From Limnoglobus sp043780595 (GTDB lineage: Bacteria; Planctomycetota; Planctomycetia; Gemmatales; Gemmataceae), in assembly GCA_043780595.1 (NCBI GenBank), contig JAYWCL010000161.1:1-56577 (forward strand): a DNA stretch of 56,577 nucleotides, written 5' to 3'. Position numbers and translations under genes: made by a program. The notes beneath the pieces are model-generated. The model had not been told where the DNA came from and made no database searches. It worked only from the letters and a program-made list of their open reading frames with translations. Below are positions 14,370-22,387 of this stretch, in pieces (position 1 is the first letter of the stretch; each line of letters opens with the position of its first letter).

Positions 14370-16814
14370 TTACACGACAACCACGCTGCCGGTGCCGCCG
14401 TCGACGCGCAGTTTCGTGCCGGTGGTCAGCTGCCGCGTGATGCCGGGCAACCCGGCGACGGCGGGCAGGCCGAACTCGCGGGCCACGATCGCGCCGTGCG
14501 ACAACACGCCGCCCGTTTCCATTACCAGGCCCCGCGCCCGTGCAAACAACGGCACCCACATCGGGTCGGTCGACGGGCAGACGAGGATGAACCCATCGGG
14601 CACGTCGAGCGAAGCGTGCGGTTCGCTGAGGACCAGCGCCGGACCTTCGGCCACACCTGCGGATAATGCCACGCCTTGAAAGATCGTCGCGCCTTCGGGC
14701 GGTGGCAACCCACGGCCAATCGCGGCCAGATCGTCGCCGAACAACACCGGTGGCAGTTCGAGTGCGAGTTCCGTTTGCCGGCGCTTTTTGCGTTGCGCGA
14801 TGCGTGCGGAAAGATTCTTCCCTTGAAGCAATTCGGGTAACTCTTCGGGTGTTAGGAAGAAGATGCCGCCGCGCAACGTAAACCGCGAATCGAGTTCGAC
14901 GAGCGCGCGACGAATGACCGCGTACCCGCGCAGCATCTGGTGCTTTGCCGTTTCGCGCAAGCCGAGGTACGTGCGGAGGTGTGCGACTTGATTCGTGAAT
15001 TTGTCGCGGAACGGCCCCGCGATTTTCGCTTCGTCGAGGATTCGCGATACCGCGTTGTCAGTATGCGAAGTCGCTTGCATCGGTTGCGTGGCTTTAAGGC
15101 GCGCGACTGCGGCGGGGTCTTCGGACCAACGCGGTTGCGCGAGTTCCATCTCGTTCGCACAACGATGTCCGAAGTCGCTCAGGAATGCATCGTGCGTCAA
15201 ATGGCCTGCTGCGAATCGGCGGATGCCGTCGGCGTAATCGGTGCCGTCGTCGGGCTTCGCGCCGAGTGCGAGTTCGCCGATGGCGGCCTTCGCGCGGGCC
15301 TCACCGAGCTTGGGAACGAGCATTTCCAGCGTGCCGTTCCACATCATGTCGGCAAACACCGTTGGCTTCAGGCTGTCGCGCGCAAACTCGATGAGTGTCT
15401 TCTGAACCCAGTTATCGAGGATCGCGACGAGTGCCGGGGGGTCGAGCGTGGCCCAGTTCTGCGCGAGTGCCGCCTTCGCTTCGGCGACGAACGGCGGCGC
15501 GATGGTCGTACGAAATTCCGCCGCGAATGTTTCCGCACGGCGGCGCGCGATCGAGGACATTCGCGACAATCGCCAGACGATTCCCGGCAGGCGGAACCAC
15601 GCTTTCCAGCCGTCGCGCAGCGGGTTCAGCGTCGGTTTCGGGTCGAGTGCCAGCTTCGGGTTCGCGCGAAAAGTAGCGAGCGGATACTCGAACGGCGGGC
15701 GGGCGAATTGCAGTCGCGGCATCCGCGACAGGTTCGCCATCGGTCTACCGGCGATGAGATCGAACGCGCCTTCGGAGCCGAGCGATGGGTCCGGTTGCGC
15801 GCCGAGGTCGCGGTTCATCGCGCCGAATCCGCCGTCGGCGGCGAGCAATCGTCGTACGATGCCCCACGTCATCGGCGTCGGTTCGGGGAGCACTTCGCTG
15901 AGGTTGTAGCGCACCCACACCGTACCGCGCGATTCGGCCTTCGCCTGCAATTCCGCCACGATTTCCAGGCGTATCGCCTCGCGCTCGCTCCCTGCGGTGA
16001 TCGGGCGGGCTTGCAAAAGCGAGAAAGCACCGGCGACGTATGCCCATTCGATGTCTCGCGGGTTGCCGTAAAACGCTTCGACCCGTTTGCCGAGCGCGAC
16101 GAGTTGCGACAGTCCGGTGTCATTCAGGCAAAACTGCTGCTGACGCTCCGGTGTCACCGGCAGTTCGCGGCGATTCTGAATTTCCACTTCCTTCGTGCCG
16201 AGGTGCTTCTCGACGACCGTGCCATCGGTTCGCGACAACGTGAAGCGGTCGGGCGTTACACGGCCGGACACGACGACTTCGCCCAATCCCCACGAAGCCT
16301 CCGCGAGCATTCGTTCGGCCACGGCGTCCGATGGATCGCGGGTGAACAACACCCCCGCCACTTCGGCAGGAACGAGCGTTTGCACGACGACGGCCATCGC
16401 CAAACCGTCGTCGCTCACGCCTTGTTTCTGGCGGTACGCCACGGCGCGTTCGGTGTGCAGCGATTTCCAGCATTTGTCGATGGCGTCGAGCACGGCATCT
16501 TCACCGGCCACATCGAGAATCGTTTCCTGCTGCCCGGCGAAACTGGCTTCCGCGCCATCCTCGGCAGTGGCCGACGATCGCACGGCGACTGCCCCGTTAC
16601 CGAGCGCGCGATAGGCTTCCCGCACCGCATCCACCAAGTTCGCATCGCTGCGAATGCCACCTCGATTCGAGCGGGTATAGGCATCGGTGCCGACGACGAA
16701 CCCCGGCGGCACGGGCAGCCCCGCCTGCGACATTCTCGCCAGGCTCTCGCCTTTTCCGCCGACTTTTGGCGCATCGGCGGCAACGATCGCATCGAAGAAC
16801 AAAACATCGGACAT
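14370..16814 (-). CDS. PEP synthase-like protein (PEP/pyruvate-utilising enzyme)
   Basis: An 814-residue protein with two domains of the PEP-utilising family. The N-terminal part (about 1-330) is the PPDK-type ATP-grasp domain, opening GGKGESLARMSQAGLPVPPG and containing AVRSSATAED and SWGLGEVVVSG. The C-terminal swivelling domain has the phospho-histidine motif TGGVLSHGAIVAREFGLPAV, with His773. The PEP-binding TIM barrel of true PpsA is not evident; the middle region is helical. It may thus be a PEP-synthase-like, rifampicin phosphotransferase-like or other ATP-dependent dikinase. ATG 16814 has GGGAG 8 bases upstream, so it is preferred over 16829. Confidence 0.82.
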   Translation of the reverse strand: MSDVLFFDAIVAADAPKVGGKGESLARMSQAGLPVPPGFVVGTDAYTRSNRGGIRSDANLVDAVREAYRALGNGAVAVRSSATAEDGAEASFAGQQETILDVAGEDAVLDAIDKCWKSLHTERAVAYRQKQGVSDDGLAMAVVVQTLVPAEVAGVLFTRDPSDAVAERMLAEASWGLGEVVVSGRVTPDRFTLSRTDGTVVEKHLGTKEVEIQNRRELPVTPERQQQFCLNDTGLSQLVALGKRVEAFYGNPRDIEWAYVAGAFSLLQARPITAGSEREAIRLEIVAELQAKAESRGTVWVRYNLSEVLPEPTPMTWGIVRRLLAADGGFGAMNRDLGAQPDPSLGSEGAFDLIAGRPMANLSRMPRLQFARPPFEYPLATFRANPKLALDPKPTLNPLRDGWKAWFRLPGIVWRLSRMSSIARRRAETFAAEFRTTIAPPFVAEAKAALAQNWATLDPPALVAILDNWVQKTLIEFARDSLKPTVFADMMWNGTLEMLVPKLGEARAKAAIGELALGAKPDDGTDYADGIRRFAAGHLTHDAFLSDFGHRCANEMELAQPRWSEDPAAVARLKATQPMQATSHTDNAVSRILDEAKIAGPFRDKFTNQVAHLRTYLGLRETAKHQMLRGYAVIRRALVELDSRFTLRGGIFFLTPEELPELLQGKNLSARIAQRKKRRQTELALELPPVLFGDDLAAIGRGLPPPEGATIFQGVALSAGVAEGPALVLSEPHASLDVPDGFILVCPSTDPMWVPLFARARGLVMETGGVLSHGAIVAREFGLPAVAGLPGITRQLTTGTKLRVDGGTGSVVVV

Positions 16815-16915
16815 CGCATCGACTCCCATCGAAAGTCAGATCCTCTCGCGTGAAGTATACATACGGGCGGCGACCCATACGAATGCTATCGGTCAACCGT
16901 GCGAAACGCGATCTG

Positions 16916-17218
16916 ACGTAAGTCGAATTTGCGACGTGTCGCGAAGTGACGCGAAAGTGTCGCGAAATGACATAGAAATGTCGCATCCGGTCGATTTTCG
17001 GTCGCACTCGGTCGATTTTGTGTCGCATCCGGTCGATTTTCGGCCGGTACTTTCGGCGAGTGTCGAATCGATGGCACTCGACACAACCCGCTATTCGAGT
17101 CGATGATACGGCAAAAATGCCGCATTCCGATAAGCGATTTGCGATCGAAAAGTGGCATTTTGAGACCCAAAAAATGACAAAAACACGGTTTTTGAGCCTT
17201 CGGAATTGTGACTTACGT
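16916..17218 (+). repeat. 303-bp repeat element, copy A, with terminal inverted repeats and 21-bp modules
   Basis: The element begins ACGTAAGTCGAATTTG and ends GAATTGTGACTTACGT, so its ends are inverted repeats. Inside, a 21-bp module starting GTCGCATC and containing GGTCGATTTT recurs about three times (16980-17043), preceded by related TCGCGAA units. Then come a conserved hairpin (CGAGTG/CACTCG, 17058-17080) and a GGCAAAAATGCC hairpin (17110). Copy B at 20251-20553 is inverted and exactly the same length. Similarity runs further on the left, to about 16873 (CCCATACGAATGC). Confidence 0.85.
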
Positions 17219-17244
17219 CGATTGCGAACGCGAAACGCAACGCA

Positions 17245-17291
17245 AAAACACCCGATGCTCAGCGGGGGGGCCGCTGAGCATCGGGTGTTTT
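17245..17291 (-). terminator. Perfect 21-bp-stem terminator for the YTV gene
   Basis: AAAACACCCGATGCTCAGCG at 17245 and its exact complement ending 17291 enclose a short G-run. On the minus strand the hairpin is followed by TTTTTG, so it is a rho-independent terminator for the gene ending at 17343; the A/T-rich outer arms make it bidirectional. Confidence 0.85.
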
Positions 17292-17298
17292 GAGGTTA

Positions 17299-17328
17299 GC
17301 AGAAGGGCGAACGGGTTTGCCCTTCTGC
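17299..17328. terminator. Second hairpin just after the YTV gene
   Basis: GCAGAAGGGC (17299-17308) pairs exactly with GCCCTTCTGC (17319-17328) over a 10-base loop. It lies between the stop codon and the main terminator; it may stabilise the 3' end of an abundant mRNA. Confidence 0.6.
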
Positions 17329-17342
17329 GTGGGTTACATTAC

Positions 17343-18584
17343 TTAGTGGCAGGTGCTGCAGCTCGGTGCTGGGGCTGCACAACCGCAGTCGTTCGAACGA
17401 CTACCGCAGAGCTTGCCCTTGAGGCCGCCGAGCTTACCCTTGAGGCCAGCCAGGCGAGCTTTGATCGAGTCGAGCAAACCGGCTTTGCTCGAGCCGCACG
17501 TCGGTGCACAAGCATCGCCACAGCCCGAGGCGGCTGGAGCCGCTGCGCCACAACCGTTTGCTGCGCCACAGGCGTTAGCCACTTGCTTTTCCACGACGGT
17601 TGCGACCATCTTCGTGACGGTCACGTTTTCCGTGCAGGGCACTTGGACGCACACGTTGCGGGTCGCTTGGTAAGCGACTTGCTTCGGCACGCACACCGTG
17701 TAGGTCTCGGCGCGAGTTTCGGCGTGGCAAACCGTCTTCGTCACGGGAACCTGGATGGTTTCCGTCACGCAGCGATTGCGGGTCACGGGAACTTGCACGC
17801 ACTCGGTCACGCACTCGAAGCTGCACACTTGCTTCGTGACGGGAACGCACTCTTTGACCTTCTTGCAGGTCGTGACTGGCTCGCACACGGTTTCGCAAGA
17901 GACTTGCTTTTTGCAGACGGTGACCGTCTTGCCGCAAGCTTGTGCCCCGCATGGATCGCAGAACGCCTTGAGGCGATCGTGCAGGCCAGGCCCGACGTGA
18001 ACTTCGGTCGGTGCGTAGCTGACGTGTCGAACGGTCTTCGACTTCATCTCGGTGACCTGTTCGGTCTTCCAGTGCGTTTCCATCACGGTGACCGTCTTGG
18101 TCACGGGAACTCGCTTCGTCACGGTCCGCGATTCCATTACGGTTTCGGGGATCGACTTCGTCACGGTTCGCGATTCCATTACGGTTTCGGTCTTGGGGAC
18201 CATCACCGTGACGTTGCGGGTACGCGTTTCGTTGGCGTTTTCGGTGCGGTAAGCCGTGTACGCTTCGGCTCGCGTCTCGCTTCGCATCACCGTGCGAGTT
18301 TCTTGAACTTGCGTCGGCACCATCACGGTCTCTTTGACCGTGGTGTAGCTCGGTGCAGCGGCAGCGGCGGGTGCTGCTGTGCTACAGCCGCCGGTCGTAC
18401 CGGAAGCCATGGCCGAAGCCGAGCCACCGCAAGGTGACGCCGCTGGGGCGGTTGCCCCACACGGGTCGCACCCTGCGCCTCCGCGGTTACCGAACAGACG
18501 CCCGCCGAAAGCGGACGCGTCGGCCGCGGTCACACCAACGGCTACGGCCGTTAGCATACAGACCTTCAGTCGGCGAACGTTCAT
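17343..18584 (-). CDS. Cysteine-rich secreted protein with YTV-type repeats
   Basis: A 413-residue exported protein. Residues 1-25 form a signal peptide ending ASA. Then come Cys/Gly/Ala-rich linkers (CDPCG and similar), a long Val/Thr-rich region of short repeats (TVMESRTVTKSIPETVMESR, PVTKTV, YTVCVPKQV, VPVTRNRCVTETIQVPVTKT) and a Cys-rich tail (CGCAAPAPSCSTCH). It matches the pattern of planctomycete YTV-domain, cysteine-rich proteins thought to form a disulfide-linked protein cell wall. The tail has an amphipathic LAGLKGKLGGLKGKL stretch. High expression is suggested by two perfect hairpins after the stop. The family call is from motif style. Confidence 0.7.
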   Translation of the reverse strand: MNVRRLKVCMLTAVAVGVTAADASAFGGRLFGNRGGAGCDPCGATAPAASPCGGSASAMASGTTGGCSTAAPAAAAAPSYTTVKETVMVPTQVQETRTVMRSETRAEAYTAYRTENANETRTRNVTVMVPKTETVMESRTVTKSIPETVMESRTVTKRVPVTKTVTVMETHWKTEQVTEMKSKTVRHVSYAPTEVHVGPGLHDRLKAFCDPCGAQACGKTVTVCKKQVSCETVCEPVTTCKKVKECVPVTKQVCSFECVTECVQVPVTRNRCVTETIQVPVTKTVCHAETRAETYTVCVPKQVAYQATRNVCVQVPCTENVTVTKMVATVVEKQVANACGAANGCGAAAPAASGCGDACAPTCGSSKAGLLDSIKARLAGLKGKLGGLKGKLCGSRSNDCGCAAPAPSCSTCH

Positions 18585-19023
18585 CTCTGTCTCTCCTGTT
18601 CCGGCACTCCGATTCGCAACTGCCAGCGGCTTTCCATTCGTCGCGGGGTAAAACCAGTTGCTTCGTTTTGCTTACGAAGGATATGCCCCGCGATCGGGGT
18701 TTGGGAAAGAAAAACAGTGTGGAGAAGCCTGAATAAATCGCTGATCTAGATAGGAGTGTGGCAGTTGTAACTGCTCTTTCTCTCAGGCAAACTGCGCCCT
18801 CTAAGCGAACTTTCCGGGTGGAATTGGCGCGAACTGGGGAGTTTTTACCGATAGGGCCGGTTATCGCGCCTAAAAATCTGCACCATCGCGCCAGCAACTA
18901 CAACTTCCGGCACGGCGTTTGCGCGGCGACTTCCGCACTTTTCCGGTACTTTTTCGATTGCAGAAGGCGCGGACTGTCGGCAACGACTAGCGGTTATATC
19001 GCTTGTCGCGATCCAGCAAAGTC
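18585..19023. other. Gene-free leader region upstream of the YTV gene
   Basis: No gene is seen in these 439 bases between rsgA and the YTV gene, which read in the same direction. The region presumably holds the YTV promoter and 5' leader. One inverted pair, GGCGCGA/TCGCGCC (18826-18832 and 18864-18870), could form a hairpin; nothing else stands out. Confidence 0.5.
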
Positions 19024-20181
19024 TTACTCGTCGTTGCCGTGGTACATACCGAGGTAGCTGAGGTAACGCCGTTCGGAAATGAACTGTTTGCGGACGGCGG
19101 CCTTTACCTCGCACTCGACTTCGTGCGTGTGCGTGCAGTCGGGGAATCGGCAGCCGCGCACGTAAGGCCGGAACTCGCGGAAGAAGCCTTCGATTTCTTC
19201 TTTTTTCACGTCCCATAGCTGCAATTGCCGCACGCCGGGGGTGTCGACCACCCAACCGCCGGTCTCGAGGCGGATCAGTTCGGCCGTCGTCGTGGTGTGC
19301 TTCCCCTTATGGTTGACCTCGCTGACGGCTTTCACGCGCAACGCCAAACCTGGCTCGATTGCATTCAACAACGACGACTTACCTACACCCGATTGGCCGG
19401 AGAACACCGTGGCGCGGTTCCGTAGCAGGCCAATCAGCCTGGGAATGCCCATTCCAGTCTTTGCGCTGGTCAGAATTGTCGGGATGCCGAGTTGCGAATA
19501 CGCGCCGACCATCGGTTGAAGTGCTACGGGGTCGGCTTTGTCGATCTTGTTCAGGCAGAGAATCGGCTTGAGTTGGCCCTTTTCGGCGGCCGCGATGTAG
19601 CGATCGATCAGGTGCGGCTTCAAATCGGGTTCCACGAGCGAAACCACAATCGCGAGTTGGTCGACGTTCGCCACGAGCACGTGTTCGCGCCGCCGTGAAG
19701 CCCTTGTGAGTACGCCGTGCCGCGGTTCGATCTTCTCGATCACGCCTTCGGGTATCGAAACGCCATCTGCGCCTGTGGTTCGGGTGGTTTCGTCGCCGGG
19801 GCGAACCCAGACGTTGTCGCCCGTCGTCACGATACTTCGCTCGTCGGTCATCAGGCTTTTTAGCAGTCGCCTTACGGTGCAGCGGAAGGTGCGGCCATCG
19901 CTTAGCTCGATATAGCTGTACAACCCGTGGACCTTAAATACCCGCCCCGGCAGGCATTCGCTCGCACTCGCCCCCGGCATACCGGCTTCGGTGTCCGCAT
20001 CGATGGTGATCGTCCGGTGGCGCGACAAATCCCCCTTCGCCCGGACTCGTTCGCCCGATGTGGCATCTTCGGTCTCGGCGGCATCTTCGGCGTATTGCCG
20101 CGTAATGTCGTTGCCGCGTGGCGGCTTCGACATGTTCCGCCGCATCGCTACGCGGACCTTTTTCTTCTTCGCATCCATCAC
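19024..20181 (-). CDS. rsgA: Ribosome small subunit-dependent GTPase A
   Basis: A 385-residue circularly permuted GTPase that helps late 30S ribosome maturation. An N-terminal basic, unstructured tail of about 75 residues precedes the OB-fold. The G motifs come in the permuted order: NKID (211-214, G4), then P-loop GQSGVGKS (262-269, G1), then DTPG (313-316, G3). The zinc site is C344, C349, H351 and C357. The N-terminal tail is longer than in E. coli RsgA. The gene is transcribed toward the YTV gene, and both lie between the inverted 303-bp elements. Confidence 0.95.
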   Translation of the reverse strand: MMDAKKKKVRVAMRRNMSKPPRGNDITRQYAEDAAETEDATSGERVRAKGDLSRHRTITIDADTEAGMPGASASECLPGRVFKVHGLYSYIELSDGRTFRCTVRRLLKSLMTDERSIVTTGDNVWVRPGDETTRTTGADGVSIPEGVIEKIEPRHGVLTRASRRREHVLVANVDQLAIVVSLVEPDLKPHLIDRYIAAAEKGQLKPILCLNKIDKADPVALQPMVGAYSQLGIPTILTSAKTGMGIPRLIGLLRNRATVFSGQSGVGKSSLLNAIEPGLALRVKAVSEVNHKGKHTTTTAELIRLETGGWVVDTPGVRQLQLWDVKKEEIEGFFREFRPYVRGCRFPDCTHTHEVECEVKAAVRKQFISERRYLSYLGMYHGNDE

Positions 20182-20712
20182 AGCTCCGGGAATCGCATCG
20201 CATGATCTCCCCTAATTCTACGAATGAGCGATTTCTCCTCGCCAGAATCGACGTAAGTCCGAATTGCCGAGGCTCCAAAACCGTGTTTTTGTCATTTTTT
20301 AGGTCTCAAAATGTCACTTTTCGATCGCATATCGCTTATCTGAATGCGGCATTTTTGCCGTATCAATAAGCCATAAATTGGGTTGCGTCGAGTGCCATCG
20401 ATTCGACACTCGCCGCAAGTACCGACCAAAAATCGACCGAATGCGACACTTTTGCGTCGCGACGCGACCGTTTTGCGTCGCGATGCGACCGTTTTGCGTC
20501 ACGATGCGACCGTTTTGCGTCCGTTCGTGCTCGATACAAATTTCGACTTACGTCAGATCGCGTTTCGCTTTTTGACTGCTTGCATTCGTATGGGTGATGC
20601 AACCGCCTCGCGATGGTATCGCCTTGGGAGGGGTACGGTCCTTTCAGGACCGAAGAACACGCGCCGACTTCGATTTCGACGTTGGCGGGGTGAAAGTGTG
20701 TTTAAGGCAATT
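20182..20712. other. Gene-free region holding repeat element copy B and an R2 fragment
   Basis: No gene is supported. It holds element copy B (20251-20553) and, at 20632-20662, a partial inverted family R2 repeat (GGTCCTTTCAGGACCGAAGA). The rsgA promoter must lie within or beside copy B. Confidence 0.6.
20251..20553 (-). repeat. 303-bp repeat element, copy B, inverted relative to copy A
   Basis: It begins ACGTAAGTCCGAATTGCC and ends AAATTTCGACTTACGT, the same terminal inverted repeats as copy A. Its variable part has three near-identical 21-bp modules containing TTTTGCGTCGCGATGCGACC (20449-20520), while one module like those of copy A remains next to them. The rest (hairpins, GATACGGCAAAAATGCCGC region) is about as conserved as a recent duplicate. 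It lies immediately upstream of rsgA. Confidence 0.85.
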
Positions 20713-20958
20713 CTAGCGTAACAGTCTCTGTTTTCCGTAGCTTTCCAGCCAAGGGTCTTTTGCATCGTCATCGGCCATGACTTCGTTGATAAACCCTGCC
20801 CCCTCATCGGGGTCGTAGTCCTCCATTGCCAGGCGAACTTTGATTCGCTCGTAGGCTTCACGGAGAACCAGAACGTAGGTCTTTTGCGTGTGGGGGTCGA
20901 TGGCAATCGGCTCTTCGACGAGCAATTCTTGCTGTTGTTGTTTTGTGAGTTCGATCAT
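20713..20958 (-). CDS. Small hypothetical protein, possible antitoxin-like
   Basis: An 81-residue protein with a strong AAAGGAG ribosome site 7 bases before ATG 20958. It reads MIELTKQQQQELLVEEPIAI, then DPHTQKTYVLVLREAYERIK and a charged acidic C-terminus. This layout (PEQ-like helix, 'D..T...YVL' strand, 'YERIK' helix) is common in planctomycete small proteins often found next to PIN or RelE-type genes; no toxin partner is seen here. It is divergent from the DUF1851 gene. Confidence 0.65.
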   Translation of the reverse strand: MIELTKQQQQELLVEEPIAIDPHTQKTYVLVLREAYERIKVRLAMEDYDPDEGAGFINEVMADDDAKDPWLESYGKQRLLR

Positions 20959-21026
20959 AGCTATCTCCTTTGTTGCATCGTATCGGCGACCGTGTTGTGT
21001 CGCAATGCCTGAGAGGGATCATCCCC

Positions 21027-21494
21027 GTGATTACCGACTACCTGCTCGATTCGGAAGGCATCGACTGGACTCGCGCCTTGGCGACGTGGCGTTGGTTGTT
21101 GCCAGCGGAATTCACCGTTTGGCTGGCGAATCGGTTCGCCGAACTGTTTCTCGTTGTGCCCGATGGTTCGGTGTACATGTTGGAAGTGGGTGCGGGAACA
21201 TTGACGAAATTGGCCGAGAGCCGCGACGACTTTTGCACCAAAATCGACGATGGAAACAACGCGAACGAATGGTTGATGATCCCGATGGTCGATCGTATGA
21301 TCGCGGCCGGGTTCACATTGCAACCGGGACAATGTTACGGGTTCAAAATCTCACCCGTACTCGGTGGCGAGTATGATGTCGAGAACTGCGCCCCGATAAC
21401 GGTTTGGGACTATCTTCGCGCGAATGGCTTGATCCACGAACAGATCCAAAATCTGCCCGATGGCGCGACAGTCGAAATAAAAGTGGTCGACTGA
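21027..21494 (+). CDS. DUF1851 domain protein (T6SS immunity Tdi1-like)
   Basis: A 155-residue protein when started at GTG 21027, with GAGAGG upstream. The core reads LLPAEFTVWLANRFAELFLV, then VPDGSVYMLEVGAGTLTKLA, then a CTKIDDGNNANEWLMIPMVD stretch and a tail with GGEYDVENCAPITVWDYL and HEQIQNLPDG. This is the pattern of DUF1851 proteins, which include immunity proteins of type VI secretion effectors. No effector is next to it. It is followed by a perfect hairpin. Longer TTG/GTG starts upstream are possible. Confidence 0.7.
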   Translation: MITDYLLDSEGIDWTRALATWRWLLPAEFTVWLANRFAELFLVVPDGSVYMLEVGAGTLTKLAESRDDFCTKIDDGNNANEWLMIPMVDRMIAAGFTLQPGQCYGFKISPVLGGEYDVENCAPITVWDYLRANGLIHEQIQNLPDGATVEIKVVD

Positions 21495-21502
21495 ATGCGC
21501 TG

Positions 21503-21542
21503 GTACCACCCAATTCACCACCCAGTTCATTGGGTGGTACCC
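21503..21542 (+). terminator. Perfect 13-bp hairpin after the DUF1851 gene
   Basis: GGTACCACCCAAT (21503-21515) pairs exactly with ATTGGGTGGTACC (21530-21542). It begins 9 bases after the stop codon. There is no T-run, so termination is inferred; it may also be a repeat. Confidence 0.6.
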
Positions 21543-21622
21543 AATTCATCCGTCACGCGCTGCCATTTTGCGTTTTGGCATCGAAATCGAGGTTGTCTGC
21601 GACTCAGGAAGAATCAGGGGAG

Positions 21623-22387
21623 TCACCTCCCCCGCTCGCCAAGAATGGGAAGTTCCCCGACGATCTCGGTATTCAGAATCGCTTCGAGCCGGGCCAGGGC
21701 GCGGGCGACGATCGCGCCGTCGAGGACGCGGTGATCGTACACCAAACGCACATCGACTTGGCCATCGGGGGCAATGATGCCATATGTGAGCGTGGACGTG
21801 AGTGGCGTGAGCGGGTGCAGCGACTCGGCACCGAGCGACGAATAGACCGTGACGCTGAACGTGCCGAAGAGATTCCCGCGACTGCGCGGCAGGTTCAACC
21901 CGAGCCACCAGAGCGGACGACGGAGTAGGCGTGGAATGCGCGTGAAACGGAGTGCGCGGCGAAAGGCTTTGATCTCTTCGATGGGCGATTTCGCGAGGCG
22001 TTCGATTCGCCTTGAGATTTCTTTCACCGGCATTTCGGCCGGATCGGTGATGCGGCCGATGAACACGCCGCGCTCGCCGAGGTACTCGCGTTCGACGGCA
22101 ATTCCGGCCACGCTGATCGGGTATTGGTACAGGCGCGGCCACGGGAGTTTGACGTAGGCGCGGCGGAGTTCGGGCATTTCTTTCGCGAGAAGAGCGAATG
22201 CCTTCGTGAATATCGCAGGCCACGATGGACGCGGTTCGCACTGCGTTCGTGCAGCCACGACGGCGGCGATGTGCATTCGCCGTTGAACGGGAACCGTCGG
22301 TACCCCGGTCGAGAAATGCAGGAGATCGCAGATGAACCGTCGCTGCGCCGATAGCGGTATCGAGTGGCCTTTCACGATCGCGTACAC
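21623..22387 (-). CDS. Stand-alone 2-oxoacid dehydrogenase E2-like acyltransferase domain
   Basis: A 254-residue protein resembling the catalytic domain of E2 acyltransferases and chloramphenicol acetyltransferase. The family motif is DHRVLDG, with catalytic His219 and Asp223, preceded by a strand in GIIAPDGQVDVRLVY and followed by ARALARLEAILN. It lacks the lipoyl and peripheral-subunit-binding domains of a real E2, so it is likely a free acyltransferase. Its start overlaps the end of the methyltransferase gene by 16 bases, so the two are translationally coupled and may act on the same lipid or small molecule. Confidence 0.75.
   Translation of the reverse strand: MYAIVKGHSIPLSAQRRFICDLLHFSTGVPTVPVQRRMHIAAVVAARTQCEPRPSWPAIFTKAFALLAKEMPELRRAYVKLPWPRLYQYPISVAGIAVEREYLGERGVFIGRITDPAEMPVKEISRRIERLAKSPIEEIKAFRRALRFTRIPRLLRRPLWWLGLNLPRSRGNLFGTFSVTVYSSLGAESLHPLTPLTSTLTYGIIAPDGQVDVRLVYDHRVLDGAIVARALARLEAILNTEIVGELPILGERGR

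Larger units (their letters stand above)
16815..17342. other. Gene-free region holding a 303-bp repeat element and two hairpins
   Basis: No gene is supported in these 528 bases. They hold repeat element copy A (16916-17218), then two perfect hairpins (17245-17291 and 17299-17328) downstream of the YTV gene. Short open frames here are by-products of the 21-bp periodicity. Confidence 0.6.

Noticed and set aside
14940..16853. 637-codon frame opposite the PEP-synthase-like gene
   Set aside because: Antisense shadow; the true gene has clear ATP-grasp and phospho-His motifs on the minus strand.
16980..17043. Possible CRISPR array
   Set aside because: The 21-bp units are directly adjacent without unique spacers, and no cas gene is in the window.
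17208..18437. 409-codon plus-strand frame opposite the YTV gene
   Set aside because: It is low-complexity His/Leu/Gly text that mirrors the Val/Thr repeats of the real gene.
16916..20553. Composite transposon made of two insertion sequences
   Set aside because: The 303-bp elements are too short to encode a transposase, and none lies between or beside them; only a non-autonomous element is possible.
20363..20602. Frame with repeated RDAKRSH-like text in repeat element copy B
   Set aside because: The text is only the translation of the 21-bp modules. Because 21 is divisible by three, any frame repeats; copy A in the same frame gives different text and no start is conserved.
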